A stretch of DNA of 64,000 nucleotides from Bacillus sp. FSL K6-3431 (GTDB lineage: Bacteria; Bacillota; Bacilli; Bacillales; Bacillaceae_C), in contig NZ_JBBOCT010000001.1 of NCBI RefSeq assembly GCF_038002605.1, positions 2,108,001-2,172,000 on the forward strand, in the 5' to 3' direction. The notes under the pieces were generated by a model, which ran no database searches, was not told the origin of the DNA, and saw nothing but the letters and a program-made list of their open reading frames with translations. This document shows, piece after piece, positions 8,924-18,224 of this stretch. Made by a program: the position numbers and the translations under genes. The stretch's first letter is position 1; the number at the start of each line of letters is the position of its first letter.

Positions 8924-10095
8924 TATTTAGCCACCCTCTCCATTATTTCTAAACAAAATCTGCCATTATGATATGAGGCTTTCCACGGATCTCCCACATT
9001 AAGCTGGAGCGGATTGCCTTCCAGATCTACTGCCCATAACCACTCGCCTTTTTCTCTACAGTCGATGATTTTTTTTTGTATGTATTGCCATAGACCCTCA
9101 GCAAGTTCAAGGAATTTTTCATCTTTCGTACGTTCATAGGCATTATAAAATCCTACAATTGCTTCAGCTTGCACCCACCATATCCGTGTTCTGTCTAGCA
9201 CATTCCCCGCTTGTTCATTAATAAGTGAACCATCCTCTTCGATAGCACATTCTGCAATATTATATGCAATATCAATGACCATTTTGTCATATGCGGGATT
9301 CTCGATACCAATTGCTTTGATCGCTTCGTCTATTAGCCAACTTGCTTCGATATCATGACCAAATGACTTAAGATCAATAAGACTGTTCCAATTTTTATCA
9401 AAAAACACACCAAGGAATTTTGTTTCACGATTATATATTTTCTCATGCAAAATATATAGTAGATTTGTAATTCTTTCTTTTACCTCTTCTGTTGGCCACA
9501 CTTTATACAAAGTTGTGTAAGCTTCTAGTACATGAATATGAGTGTTCATCGTAATATCAGCAAGAAGACCATTTTCACTAAGCATTTCATTAGGCATTTC
9601 ATTCCACTCACGATCAAACTCTTCACGATACGCATTTACTTTCCTATCAAAACCTTTATCTTCAATTAAGAAAAAAAGTTTTTTTGCTAATGCCAATGCT
9701 CCCTCATCTTTACTCGCTCGGAAATATTCACTCAAAGCATAAACACCAAATGATTGTGTATAAACATGTTTTCTAGTATTTTTCGGGTTGCCTTTATAAT
9801 CAACAAGCCAATACAAACCACCGAATTCCTCATCATGGACTTGTTCTTTTAAAAAGTGATACAAATGCTGAGCTGTTTGTATATACGCTTCATTTCCTGT
9901 TACTCGGTAAGCAGAAGCAAACGTCCATAAAAACCGCGCAGTCACAATGCCACCTTTATCCGCTTTTTTATCCACAAGTAGGTCATAATCAATTGTTCCA
10001 AATATACCCCCGTACTGCTTATCAGTTAATCCCATCCAAAATGGTAAAATTCGTTCAGTTAATTCAATGGAAACTTCACTTTTTAACTTATTCAC
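8923..10095 (-). CDS. Cellobiose/mannobiose 2-epimerase (AGE superfamily)
   Basis: Interconverts beta-1,4-mannobiose and Man-beta-1,4-Glc at the reducing end (EC 5.1.3.11). The 390 residues form an alpha6/alpha6 barrel. Candidate active-site residues in family spacing are Arg54 (VTARFLW), His188 ([10 protein letters not shown]), His247 and Glu250 ([10 protein letters not shown]), Trp307 and Glu311 (IWWVQAEA), and His376 (ASYHNGRF). The start is GTG at 10095 with AAGGGG upstream. A strong promoter and operator lie directly upstream. Together with the GH130 enzyme it feeds mannobiose into glycolysis. N-acylglucosamine 2-epimerase is the alternative family member but fits the context less well. 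Confidence 0.93.
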   Translation of the reverse strand: MNKLKSEVSIELTERILPFWMGLTDKQYGGIFGTIDYDLLVDKKADKGGIVTARFLWTFASAYRVTGNEAYIQTAQHLYHFLKEQVHDEEFGGLYWLVDYKGNPKNTRKHVYTQSFGVYALSEYFRASKDEGALALAKKLFFLIEDKGFDRKVNAYREEFDREWNEMPNEMLSENGLLADITMNTHIHVLEAYTTLYKVWPTEEVKERITNLLYILHEKIYNRETKFLGVFFDKNWNSLIDLKSFGHDIEASWLIDEAIKAIGIENPAYDKMVIDIAYNIAECAIEEDGSLINEQAGNVLDRTRIWWVQAEAIVGFYNAYERTKDEKFLELAEGLWQYIQKKIIDCREKGEWLWAVDLEGNPLQLNVGDPWKASYHNGRFCLEIMERVAK

Positions 10096-10118
10096 CTGTG
10101 CACCCCTTCATGTATTAA

Positions 10119-10170
10119 TTAATCGGTAACCTTATAAATTAAGTTTACTTTGCGGGTTAAAGTTTGTCAA
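10119..10170 (-). promoter_or_regulatory. Sigma-A promoter and operator of the epimerase-phosphorylase operon
   Basis: On the minus strand TTGACA (10170-10165), a 17-bp spacer and TAAACT (10147-10142) form a near-consensus promoter. The plus-strand 17-mer TTAATCGGTAACCTTAT (10119-10135) lies just downstream. It matches the galactosidase operator at 16 of 17 bases. The placement over the start site implies repression. Confidence 0.8.
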
Positions 10171-10337
10171 TAAGGTTAGAGATAAAGACTAAGCTGACTT
10201 TTTTTAGGAATACTTTAAGGAGGGAACTTCTCTTTATATTGTCATTTCGATCAATCTTTATTAAATCTCTCTTTTACCTTCTGTTACATCATTTAAAAAT
10301 CATTGTACTCTCTTCACACGATTGAACCTTCTAAATA

Positions 10338-10394
10338 TAAAAAGTGGTTTCCTGTATACCGCTCTTTTAACGGCTTACAGATAACCACTTTTCA
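10338..10394 (-). terminator. Terminator after the long transporter operon
   Basis: AAAAGTGGTT pairs with AACCACTTTT around an inner stem (CTGTA...TACAG and GCCGTT/AGCGG). On the minus strand a T-rich tail follows. It ends transcription from the permease gene at 10483-11496 and separates that operon from the epimerase promoter. Confidence 0.75.
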
Positions 10395-10482
10395 ATTAAT
10401 ATATTTTACATTCAACACTTTCAATAAATGTGGCGAAGACTATGAAATCAATTTAATTTCACTTTTCGATTTTCCCCATCCA

Positions 10483-11496
10483 TTACCCAACAATACCAGC
10501 CCTTTCAACGCTTTCTACGAAATGCCTTTGGACAAACATGTACATAATAATTAATGGTAATATCGATAGCAAAACACTTGTATTTACGAGCATGGAAAGA
10601 TAAGAAGGATCTGTTGCACCTTGCCCCCCCGCTGTTGATAAATTGTAAGCTATTGTTGACCCCGCAATTTGCAATTGGGATGAGAGAACACTCGCTTGTT
10701 CAAGGAACATCGTTGTAAAGTAAATATCATTCCACTGCCATACAAAGGAAAAAAGCATAACAGTAATCATAGCTGGGACGGCATTTGGCAACATGATTTT
10801 AATAAATATTTTAAAAACTCCCGCACCATCAACAAGAGCTGCTTCTTCAATTTCTTTCGGAACACCTTTGAAGAATTGCCGGAAAATAAAGATAAATAAT
10901 CCTGCCTTTAATCCCATCGCTGTAATGGAAGATATTATAAATGGCCAATAGGTACCGATTAATTTGATTCCTTTTCCATCATTAAACAATCCAATTATCC
11001 CAAATATATCAAAATTCCTATATTGTAAATATGTAGGCACCATGATTGTTTGCGGAGGAACTAAAATTGTCAAAATGACCAATGCAAAAAGGATATTGCT
11101 ACCTTTAAATTTAAACCGCGCAAATCCGTATCCCACAACTGCACATGCTAAAGTTGTGAGGAGCATGGTCCCCCCCGAAAGTAAAAAGGAATTTAATAGT
11201 ACTTTAAAATAATCCATTGTTTCCAGTACATATTTAAAATTTTCTAATGTAAAATTGCGCGGAATATACACAATTGTCGGATCGTATAAATCCATTCTTT
11301 GTTTAAAGGCTATAGAAACCTTTAATAATATTGGATAAAGAATTACAAAGGATAACCCGATGATTAATACCGACCTGACAATGACCCAAGCCCAATTTTT
11401 TAGTTTTTCTAAACTAATGAGATTACGCTTTCCCTTTTTCTCTTTTGTTACAACTGCTTGCGTTTGTAATTTCTTTTCTGCGATAGTCGGCTGCAT
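10483..11496 (-). CDS. Carbohydrate ABC transporter permease, MalG type
   Basis: A 337-residue inner-membrane permease with about six membrane spans and the EAA loop EEAALVDGAGVFKIFIKIMLP that docks the ATPase. I chose ATG 11496 (MQPTIAEKK) because AGGAGGG lies just upstream; the frame is open a little further. Its natural partner is the permease at 12613-13512, but 1.1 kb of decayed mobile DNA separates the two. No ATPase is nearby, so a shared MsmX-like ATPase elsewhere is expected. Confidence 0.9.
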   Translation of the reverse strand: MQPTIAEKKLQTQAVVTKEKKGKRNLISLEKLKNWAWVIVRSVLIIGLSFVILYPILLKVSIAFKQRMDLYDPTIVYIPRNFTLENFKYVLETMDYFKVLLNSFLLSGGTMLLTTLACAVVGYGFARFKFKGSNILFALVILTILVPPQTIMVPTYLQYRNFDIFGIIGLFNDGKGIKLIGTYWPFIISSITAMGLKAGLFIFIFRQFFKGVPKEIEEAALVDGAGVFKIFIKIMLPNAVPAMITVMLFSFVWQWNDIYFTTMFLEQASVLSSQLQIAGSTIAYNLSTAGGQGATDPSYLSMLVNTSVLLSILPLIIMYMFVQRHFVESVERAGIVG

Positions 11497-11685
11497 AGCT
11501 TCCCTCCTATAACTACTATAGATTCTCGGCATTTACCGAGTCAGATGGTACAAGGTTTTCTTGTGCCACTTTTTTATGTCTACTCCTACTTTTAATAGGG
11601 GTAGAGTTTATTTTTTATTAGTAGAATTACCCATTCTGTATGGAACGAGATAAATAATCTACATACAAAGTGTTCGCCTGCTACC

Positions 11686-11727
11686 GTTGATTTCCGTTTC
11701 AGGCGGACGCCTTCCACTCCAATCAAC
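11686..11727. repeat. Short (42-bp) copy of a dispersed intergenic repeat
   Basis: The sequence starts GTTGATTTCCG, ends CTCCAATCAAC, and carries GGCGGACGCC in the middle. Its ends are those of the element at 12300-12425, in the opposite orientation and with the centre missing. GTTGATTTCCG here and CGGAAATCAAC at 12415-12425 form inverted ends of a 740-bp block that contains the transposase remnant. Confidence 0.6.
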
Positions 11728-11739
11728 TGAGATATTCTT

Positions 11740-12265
11740 TTGCTTATGGTAGGGCGACTGTTCATACCTTGTTCTCAAATCTATTCCTTTTCATACGATT
11801 TCCGTGAAAGGTGGAGCAGTTCACGGAAAATGTACTTCAACGGATACCATCTTTACATGATATCCACCACGATAGTCGATATGATTAACCGTTGTATCCA
11901 AGACTTTAACCTGCTTCCCGGCATGATTATGTCAACCTTGTTGACAGCGCTATTGAATTTTCGAAACGTACTTACCTTGGGCACAATCATTAAAATTCTT
12001 TTAGATGCTACATACAATGCTGCACCCATTTATTAATTGCTGGATCACTATCAGATCGGCACTTTCATCGATTTAAAAGTCAGTAGATTATCACTTGGTA
12101 TCTGGGAGGCATCGGTCCACAAAAAGGTGGTACATAAGGACATATGCCATCATGATGTGCCAATACATAGACGCTTGGTATGCTTATCAAAAAGATGAAC
12201 TATCGTTTCTTTACGGTCATATTTTCTCTTCAATGGCTAAATCTATTTTAAATGCTCTATCCTAA
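11740..12265 (+). pseudogene. Decayed DDE transposase remnant
   Basis: Plus-strand pieces keep the layout of IS4/IS1182-like transposases: SRKMYFNGYHLYMIST (RK...GYHLH region), LPGMIMSTLL (in place of the usual P-x-T-P-A segment), ILLDATYNAAPIY (in place of LADAAYDA), then TFIDLK and KDICHHDVPIHR (in place of the PICPAGHRMHRW segment) in shifted frames. Stops and frameshifts run throughout and both ends are missing. It interrupts an ABC permease pair. The family call is tentative. Confidence 0.6.
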
Positions 12266-12299
12266 GGGATTGTTGCTTTTAAATGAAAATCTGTTGAAG

Positions 12300-12425
12300 G
12301 TTGATTGGAGCGAAAGTGCGAGACTCCTGTGGGATCAGTGGGACAGGTGAGACCCCACAGGCGTTTACGCCGAGGAGGCTCACCGCCCGCCCCGCGGAAA
12401 GCAAGCAACTGTAGCGGAAATCAAC
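12300..12425. repeat. Dispersed intergenic repeat, full-length copy
   Basis: The 126-bp element begins GTTGATTGGAGCG and ends GCGGAAATCAAC. It has internal blocks GCGAGACTCCTGTGGG, GGTGAGACCCCACAGGCG and GAGGAGGCTCACCGCCCG that can fold into GC-rich stems. From general knowledge, very similar sequences recur between genes in many Bacillaceae and related genomes. They code for no known protein, and their function is unknown. GC content is far above the surrounding DNA. Confidence 0.7.
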
Positions 12426-12612
12426 CACGCACTATCTTGGTAAAGCAATGTTTGCAAAAACAGCCTTTTAAAAAAATAAATATGTGATGCTTCTTTGCCT
12501 TGTCTTTTTTTGAAAAAATTTTTAAAACAAATACCAAATATTCAATAAAGCTTAATTTCCAGTAGGTTTTTGGAAATTCGGCAGATTTATGCCTCGAAAT
12601 TCCGAGAGTCTA

Positions 12613-13512
12613 CTACTGATAAAACACTTTTTTCGAAATAAAGAAGGTACTGATTAATAAAATGACTGAAATTACTAAAAAGTATATCCATGACATAGCT
12701 CCACTCAAACCATAATCAAATTGTTTAAATGCTGTTTCTTGAAGTAATGTTGTCATGTCATTATCCGTAAACGAATCAATAACACTATAAATTACATTCG
12801 TTAAAATCAATGGACTAATCATTGGTAGTGTAATTTTCCAGAATGATTCATAGCCAGTTGCCCCTTCAATTTTTGCTACTTCATAGAGCTGAGGGGAGAT
12901 GGATTGTAGTCCAGCAAGAAAGATAATAATCTGAACACCAGATGAACTAACAATTTCGTAAATCCGATTAACAGCACCTGTTAAATACTCGACAATGAAA
13001 TCGTTCATACCCGCATGAAGCATCATTTTTTCAAGTTCAAAGCTTTGCAGCCCTGTTTGAATATTATCTTCCCCGCTATTTCCCATCATTGCACTCTGTA
13101 GGAAGTCTCCACTTTCAATACTACTAATAACTCCAGATGCTAGTATAACCGGCAAAAAGAAAATCGCTCTGGCAATCATCCGCCCCCGAAACTTTTGATT
13201 CAATATGCTTGCTATAAACAAACTAAAAATAACAATAAGTGGAACGTTTACGACCATATCAATGACAACTTCGGCAAGCGTTCTATTATAGTCTACATTC
13301 TCTGTTAATGCATTCTGATAGTTGGCTATCCCTAAAAACTCCAAATTAATTCCATTTGGTGAAAGTGTCAATTCACTAAAACTGTAGCGGAGCGATTGTA
13401 ATAATGGAATGGCAAACAGTAGCACGAAACCAATTAGCCAGGGTGAGATAAAAGCCCAGCCCCATAACCCCTTTCTTTCTTCAAGGGACATCTTATTGCT
13501 TTTAAGTAACAT
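12613..13512 (-). CDS. Sugar ABC transporter permease, MalF type
   Basis: A 299-residue membrane protein: N-terminal cytoplasmic basic stretch, GWAFISPWLIGFVLLFAIPLLQ as first span, six spans in all, and the EAA loop YEVAKIEGATGYESFWKITLP. A long, polar insertion (SGDFLQSAMMGNSGEDNI..., about residues 150-200) replaces a short loop of typical MalF proteins. The gene starts 3 bp after the DUF5696 stop, so the two are coupled. Its usual MalG partner lies beyond the inserted mobile remnant. Confidence 0.9.
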   Translation of the reverse strand: MLLKSNKMSLEERKGLWGWAFISPWLIGFVLLFAIPLLQSLRYSFSELTLSPNGINLEFLGIANYQNALTENVDYNRTLAEVVIDMVVNVPLIVIFSLFIASILNQKFRGRMIARAIFFLPVILASGVISSIESGDFLQSAMMGNSGEDNIQTGLQSFELEKMMLHAGMNDFIVEYLTGAVNRIYEIVSSSGVQIIIFLAGLQSISPQLYEVAKIEGATGYESFWKITLPMISPLILTNVIYSVIDSFTDNDMTTLLQETAFKQFDYGLSGAMSWIYFLVISVILLISTFFISKKVFYQ

Positions 13513-13515
13513 CTT

Positions 13516-16122
13516 TTATTCCCCCTGTCTAATCTTGTAGCTCTCGGCTTCAATAGTCATACCATCTACTACTGCAGAGTGTTCGTTATAATTGACAATA
13601 ATCGAAAAATGATGACCATATGTTGTTTCATAAATGCCTCTGGCAAGCTCTTTATGTGAGGTGATGGGTTTGTCGCGCACATCATTTAACACTGAATTTA
13701 CTGTCTTATACATAAGGATCGCATCATCTTGCCATAATTGAAAATTAGATGAAATCAAATGATTAAATTCAGTCTCTTTAATGGTGGAAGCTTCTTCATA
13801 AAACCAGTTAAAATATACGTTTGAACCTGTCTCTAACGACTTTAAAATTTGATATTGTATATTTTGGTCAGCCGCTAAATTCACTGGACTTCCAGCGTAA
13901 TCAATATACCCATGGAGAACCATTTGATAGAACGGAATACTCCGATCAGTTATATTGAAACCGCTGCTTGAAAGCGGAACATCTAAAATAGACTTTGCAT
14001 ATGGAAGAACCGGTGCATTACCTCCAATTGTTAATAAATTGGGGTATAGATCATTTAATTTACTCATTTGTTCTTCCCCTATTTGCTTTGATTGCTCTCG
14101 ATTAATAACTTTCTTCTCTTTATAATCAGAGTGTATTCTTTCTCCTAAATCTCGTAATGATAAATTCTTAATATTAAATTTGTCATAATCTGTGATGAAT
14201 TCATTAACATAAGTCGGAAGTTTTGTTGGTGATAGTAGGTAATAAGATGTACGGTTTGCCAAATCTTGCCGATAGGTAGCACGATTTGTTGGAAATACTT
14301 CCGCAACCTTTTTTGTTATAAATCGTGACGCATCTTTCGTAGGGCTAAAATCTATTGTCTTACGATAAACATTTGAAAAAGCAACGTCAGGATATAGCTC
14401 AATATTGTTATCTGTTAGGAACTCAGTAAATTCTTGTAGCCCCTTTAGCCCCCCAATCTCATTATCAACCTCCACTTTCTTTGGTATCTTATGGTTTACA
14501 CCATCGTTAAACCATCCCATATAACGTACCTTTAGATTACTAATATCAGAATCCAACAATTCCTTTACTATTTTTTCCGCCTCTTCAAATGTAGTAAGCG
14601 GCTCCAATGATTTGTACGGTATACCAAGAAATGTATTTCTCTTCCAAATAGAACCTGTTAATTCAAGATAAAAAGGAATGTCATCTTTTTTCGTCAATGG
14701 CTCAAGTTGATGATTATCAATTAAATACCTTTGATAATAACTTGCCATTCCTGCATAATTTGCATCTTTACCTTCTAGAAATGCGTACCTTATAGTAAGG
14801 TTTTCTTTAAAATCACCCTTTTGAAATATAGAAATAGTATTTGAACGCTCTCCACCCGCAAGAGTAAATTCGCTAGATTCTTTAATAATGAATGAATGAG
14901 AGACAGTATTGTATGAATTCAAACGCCCCGATACATCTGCTTCAATTGCTGCAATCCCATCGCCTTCTTCTATGATGCTAATAAACGCATGATTACCCTG
15001 CTTCATTCCAAAAACAGGTAGTCTTATCGATTCACTAATTAAACTATTTGTCCTCTCGAATATAGCCTCATCGTTACCATACACACGTGCCTTATATGGC
15101 TGATACTGACTTTTCCCATTATTTAATTCTATTAATGCACCTGATCCATCGGGTACAAACATATAGCCGTCGTCATTTTGACCAGCAGCTCCAAAAAAAG
15201 GAAGAACTTGAAGTGTACTAATAGGGTAGACTGGATTATACTCCAACTCGCTTCCCTCTATTCTCACTACTACATTATCTTCTTCAAGTTGAACAATAAG
15301 AGGTATTACAAAATAGGGGAAGCTTAGTTCTTCCTCTAGTTCCACTTCATGCTCATCATTGTCCTTAGCTAATTCCTCCTCGGTATAACCAATTTCCTCA
15401 AATAATTGTACGGTTCGGTCAATTATATAATCTCGAAAGGTATTATCTCTTCGTTCATATACATCTTCTTCCTCGATATATTTATAACGCTTTTCAACAT
15501 CTTTTCTTTGTTTCTCATCATCAATTTTATCTAAAATAAGTGATTGAAATCTATCTTTACTGATTAATCTCGGAAGCTGTTCAATACCTTTTGATGCATT
15601 TCCAAACGTGTAGATTATTTTAATACCGTTTTCTATCTGTTCAAACTCGAATTGTTCTTTCTGTACACTATCTCTATAACTATCAAGGCGTGTAGTTTGG
15701 CCATTAGGATTAAAATAAGTTAACGCCAATTGCGCATAAAGCATCCCTTTATTTTCAGCGACTGCAATTGGATCGCTGTCACGGTCTATTGGATTTGAAT
15801 ACCAAACCTTTCCACTCTCTAAATCTTTCACAGCAAAATCTAGTCTTTTTTCATTAAAATAAAGCTCAAGTTTGTCATTAGATACTACAACCTTCATATC
15901 ATCTGTATTAAGTGAATTTACTTTACCAGTTACATTGACGGCGTCATTATTTATCTTAGGCTGATCATTGTCTACTGTTATATCTGATTGTTGCAAGCCT
16001 TCTGCTGATTCACTTTCCCCATTATCTTCTGTATTTGCTGCAACTACATGAACCATCGGATTCAATCCAATCAACAGGAAGAGTATACATAGCGAACTGA
16101 TAAATCTAATTTTTCGGGACAT
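13516..16122 (-). CDS. DUF5696 secreted protein, probable TIM-barrel carbohydrate-active protein
   Basis: This 868-residue protein has an Sec signal peptide (FISSLCILFLLIGLNPMVHVVAA) and no later membrane span, so it acts outside the membrane. An N-terminal beta-rich part includes KVWYSNPIDRDSD. The second half (about 465-800) looks like a TIM barrel: DIPFYLELTGSIWKR, VRYMGWFNDGV, IELYPDVAFSNVYRK, LSLRDLGERIHSDYK, and ITDRSIPFYQMVLHGYIDYAG. The acidic residues at the strand ends resemble glycosidase sites, but I cannot name catalytic residues. The start is ATG with GGGGGAGGTA upstream; a GTG one codon earlier is possible. It is encoded between NHL/Yip1 genes and a permease, suggesting work on the transported glycan. 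Function is unproven. Confidence 0.75.
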   Translation of the reverse strand: MSRKIRFISSLCILFLLIGLNPMVHVVAANTEDNGESESAEGLQQSDITVDNDQPKINNDAVNVTGKVNSLNTDDMKVVVSNDKLELYFNEKRLDFAVKDLESGKVWYSNPIDRDSDPIAVAENKGMLYAQLALTYFNPNGQTTRLDSYRDSVQKEQFEFEQIENGIKIIYTFGNASKGIEQLPRLISKDRFQSLILDKIDDEKQRKDVEKRYKYIEEEDVYERRDNTFRDYIIDRTVQLFEEIGYTEEELAKDNDEHEVELEEELSFPYFVIPLIVQLEEDNVVVRIEGSELEYNPVYPISTLQVLPFFGAAGQNDDGYMFVPDGSGALIELNNGKSQYQPYKARVYGNDEAIFERTNSLISESIRLPVFGMKQGNHAFISIIEEGDGIAAIEADVSGRLNSYNTVSHSFIIKESSEFTLAGGERSNTISIFQKGDFKENLTIRYAFLEGKDANYAGMASYYQRYLIDNHQLEPLTKKDDIPFYLELTGSIWKRNTFLGIPYKSLEPLTTFEEAEKIVKELLDSDISNLKVRYMGWFNDGVNHKIPKKVEVDNEIGGLKGLQEFTEFLTDNNIELYPDVAFSNVYRKTIDFSPTKDASRFITKKVAEVFPTNRATYRQDLANRTSYYLLSPTKLPTYVNEFITDYDKFNIKNLSLRDLGERIHSDYKEKKVINREQSKQIGEEQMSKLNDLYPNLLTIGGNAPVLPYAKSILDVPLSSSGFNITDRSIPFYQMVLHGYIDYAGSPVNLAADQNIQYQILKSLETGSNVYFNWFYEEASTIKETEFNHLISSNFQLWQDDAILMYKTVNSVLNDVRDKPITSHKELARGIYETTYGHHFSIIVNYNEHSAVVDGMTIEAESYKIRQGE

Positions 16123-16136
16123 CACATTACCTCCCC

Positions 16137-16763
16137 CTATATTCGATACACTATTTCTCTATAAATCGTTCCTACGAATGAAGCTAGCTGTTGAATCAAG
16201 CTAAAGAATAGTAAGCCCAAAAATAGCATAATTCCTATTACAATAGCGGTAAGGAAAAAAGTTATAATTGTTTTACTGGCAGAATATTGATGAATAGTCA
16301 TTATGCCAACAAATAGCAGGCCCAGAAACCACACCATCGCAACAGCTTCCAATAAAAAAAACAGAGGCGTCTCTTCGAATGTAATAAAATTACTAATGAT
16401 CATTGTTGTTGCATAAATTATCGCCAATGGGAGCAATGCATAGGCCGTTACTGTAATAATCTCAATGATTTTTCCTTCTCCATCCAAAAGCGTCGTAATA
16501 GCCCAATTCGCAATACAAAAGATAAAAAAAGGTAGTACAATAAACGTTAACTCATCAATGCTATTTAATTCATTTGGATTGTTAAAATTAACTATAAAAC
16601 CCGTAAACTGACGTTTTAAAATAATAATCATAGTTAATAGAAAAAGGATAGAAAAAGCAATTATTGGTTTTCCTTTTCCTTCATATTTAAGATCCCAGAA
16701 ACCTTTAAAAGGATGAATCGTTACATAAAAAGGATATTTAATCAACTCACTCCACAATTGCAT
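16137..16763 (-). CDS. Yip1-family integral membrane protein
   Basis: A 208-residue protein with about five hydrophobic segments (IAFSILFLLTMIIIL, FIVLPFFIFCIANWAITTLL, VTAYALLPLAIIYATTMII, LLEAVAMVWFLGLLFVGIM, IITFFLTAIVIGIMLFLGLLFF). The motif A-Y-A-L-L-P is typical of bacterial Yip1/YIPF-like proteins. It overlaps the preceding NHL gene by 17 bp, and its AGGAGG lies inside that gene, which indicates tight co-translation. No enzymatic motif is seen. Its role is unknown; in this operon it may help assemble the transporter. Confidence 0.75.
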   Translation of the reverse strand: MQLWSELIKYPFYVTIHPFKGFWDLKYEGKGKPIIAFSILFLLTMIIILKRQFTGFIVNFNNPNELNSIDELTFIVLPFFIFCIANWAITTLLDGEGKIIEIITVTAYALLPLAIIYATTMIISNFITFEETPLFFLLEAVAMVWFLGLLFVGIMTIHQYSASKTIITFFLTAIVIGIMLFLGLLFFSLIQQLASFVGTIYREIVYRI

Positions 16764-18210
16764 TCATCCTCCTTTTTTTAAAGCTTTTCCGTAACCATTT
16801 GTATAGAAGGAATAGGAACGGTACTAGTATGATACCGGACATAATTAATCCAAAGTTTTCCCTTAAAACTTCCTGTCTATGTCTTTTAAATGCTTTGGAA
16901 TAATAAAGTCTATTATTACCATTTTCAAAATACTTCATTGCTTCCTTGTTTTTTCCTTCCATAAGGAGTGCTTTACCAATTCCTACATAAGCAATTTCAT
17001 TATTGGCATCAAGACGTAGGACTTTTCTCCAAGCTACTGAGGCTGCATCATCGTTTCCACTATTATAATGCATCACCGCTTCATTAACGTTTCGACCAAA
17101 ATCAGTCGGTTTGAAGACAACTAAATTATTAAACCCCTTATCTAGTACAAGCATATCTTCATCCAATCTTTCAATAGCCGAAGGAGTCTTAAATGTTCCT
17201 GATTGATTTCCCAGCTTTCCAAATATATAAAGTAAATTTCCATCTTCATCATAGGTAAAAATTCTACCTCTCTTGGAATCTAGCGCGCTATACATTCCAT
17301 AATTATTTACACTTACATCAATAAACGTGGACCCTCCTGCTAGGCTACCTGTATTTGGATAAAGTATATCCCCTTTAACATTGTGATATCCTTCTTTTCG
17401 TATAACGTCCTCACCACTTGGATTCAAACGTTGGATTGGAGTTTTTGTATCTTTTTCCGAATTGGTCACATAAATAAACCCCTCTTTATCTAGGTCTATG
17501 TTGTTAAACTCAATAGGAATAAACAATGCCATTTTCGCACGCTGAGATTTCGTAGCCATCAGTCTCCAAAAATAGTCGATAGGATTAAAGGTAACTTTGT
17601 TAGCACCCGTATAACCAGTAAAATTCCCATCTGAATCAAACTCAATAATTCCATCATAAACACCACGGCTAATAACATAAATTCGCTTTGCTTTATCCAC
17701 TGCAATTTTAATAGGATAATATTCGAACCCCGCACGGATGACATCTGATTTAGGGGATCCCATTTCTCTAATAAAATCTCCCCCATCGCTCAATTCTACA
17801 ATCCGCTGATTTGCAGTATCCGCAACGTAAATATTCCCTTCTTCTGTTACGAAGATCCCTTGTGGCTGGTTAAAGCTATCCGTTTTCTTTCCATTTTGAA
17901 ATTTCTTTATTTCTGATACGAATTCATATTGCTTATCTAAAATTACAATTCTATTATTTCCAGTATCCAAAATATAAATTTTGTCATTGGCCACATATAG
18001 GTCATCCGGAGCACTTAGTGCACCAAACGGAGCATCACTGCCATCAATAACCAAGCCCGGTATATAAGGTATAGCAGACGGTTCTGATTTTTCCCAATAC
18101 GAATAATTATATCCACTATATGGCACTTCAGCTGAAGCAGAAGATGCTAATGAGACTGTCACAAGTAAAATTACAATGATTGAACAAAAGATTTTTGAAT
18201 ATAGCTTCAT
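16747..18210 (-). CDS. NHL-repeat and TPR membrane-anchored extracytoplasmic protein
   Basis: A signal peptide (IFCSIIVILLVTVSLASSASA) leads into an NHL beta-propeller, about residues 50-370. Repeats such as LYVANDKIYILDTGNNRIVIL, IYVADTANQRIVELSDGG, IYVISRGVYDGIIEFDSDG and IYVTNSEKDTKTPIQRL are visible. One or two TPR-like helices follow (ASVAWRKVLRLDANNEIAYVGIGKALLMEG, about 390-430). A C-terminal membrane span (GLIMSGIILVPFLFLLYKWL) with a basic tail anchors it. It is thus a propeller scaffold or sugar-binding module held on the outer face of the membrane. It lies between the permease and Yip1 genes of the same operon. No catalytic residues are recognised. Confidence 0.8.
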   Translation of the reverse strand: MKLYSKIFCSIIVILLVTVSLASSASAEVPYSGYNYSYWEKSEPSAIPYIPGLVIDGSDAPFGALSAPDDLYVANDKIYILDTGNNRIVILDKQYEFVSEIKKFQNGKKTDSFNQPQGIFVTEEGNIYVADTANQRIVELSDGGDFIREMGSPKSDVIRAGFEYYPIKIAVDKAKRIYVISRGVYDGIIEFDSDGNFTGYTGANKVTFNPIDYFWRLMATKSQRAKMALFIPIEFNNIDLDKEGFIYVTNSEKDTKTPIQRLNPSGEDVIRKEGYHNVKGDILYPNTGSLAGGSTFIDVSVNNYGMYSALDSKRGRIFTYDEDGNLLYIFGKLGNQSGTFKTPSAIERLDEDMLVLDKGFNNLVVFKPTDFGRNVNEAVMHYNSGNDDAASVAWRKVLRLDANNEIAYVGIGKALLMEGKNKEAMKYFENGNNRLYYSKAFKRHRQEVLRENFGLIMSGIILVPFLFLLYKWLRKSFKKRRMNAIVE

Positions 18211-18224
18211 ATCTCTTTGCCCCC

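Noticed and set aside
12305..12487. 60-residue plus-strand ORF in the GC-rich repeat
   Set aside because: It is created by the dispersed repeat, has no ribosome binding site, and is rich in Arg/Pro in an AT-rich genome.
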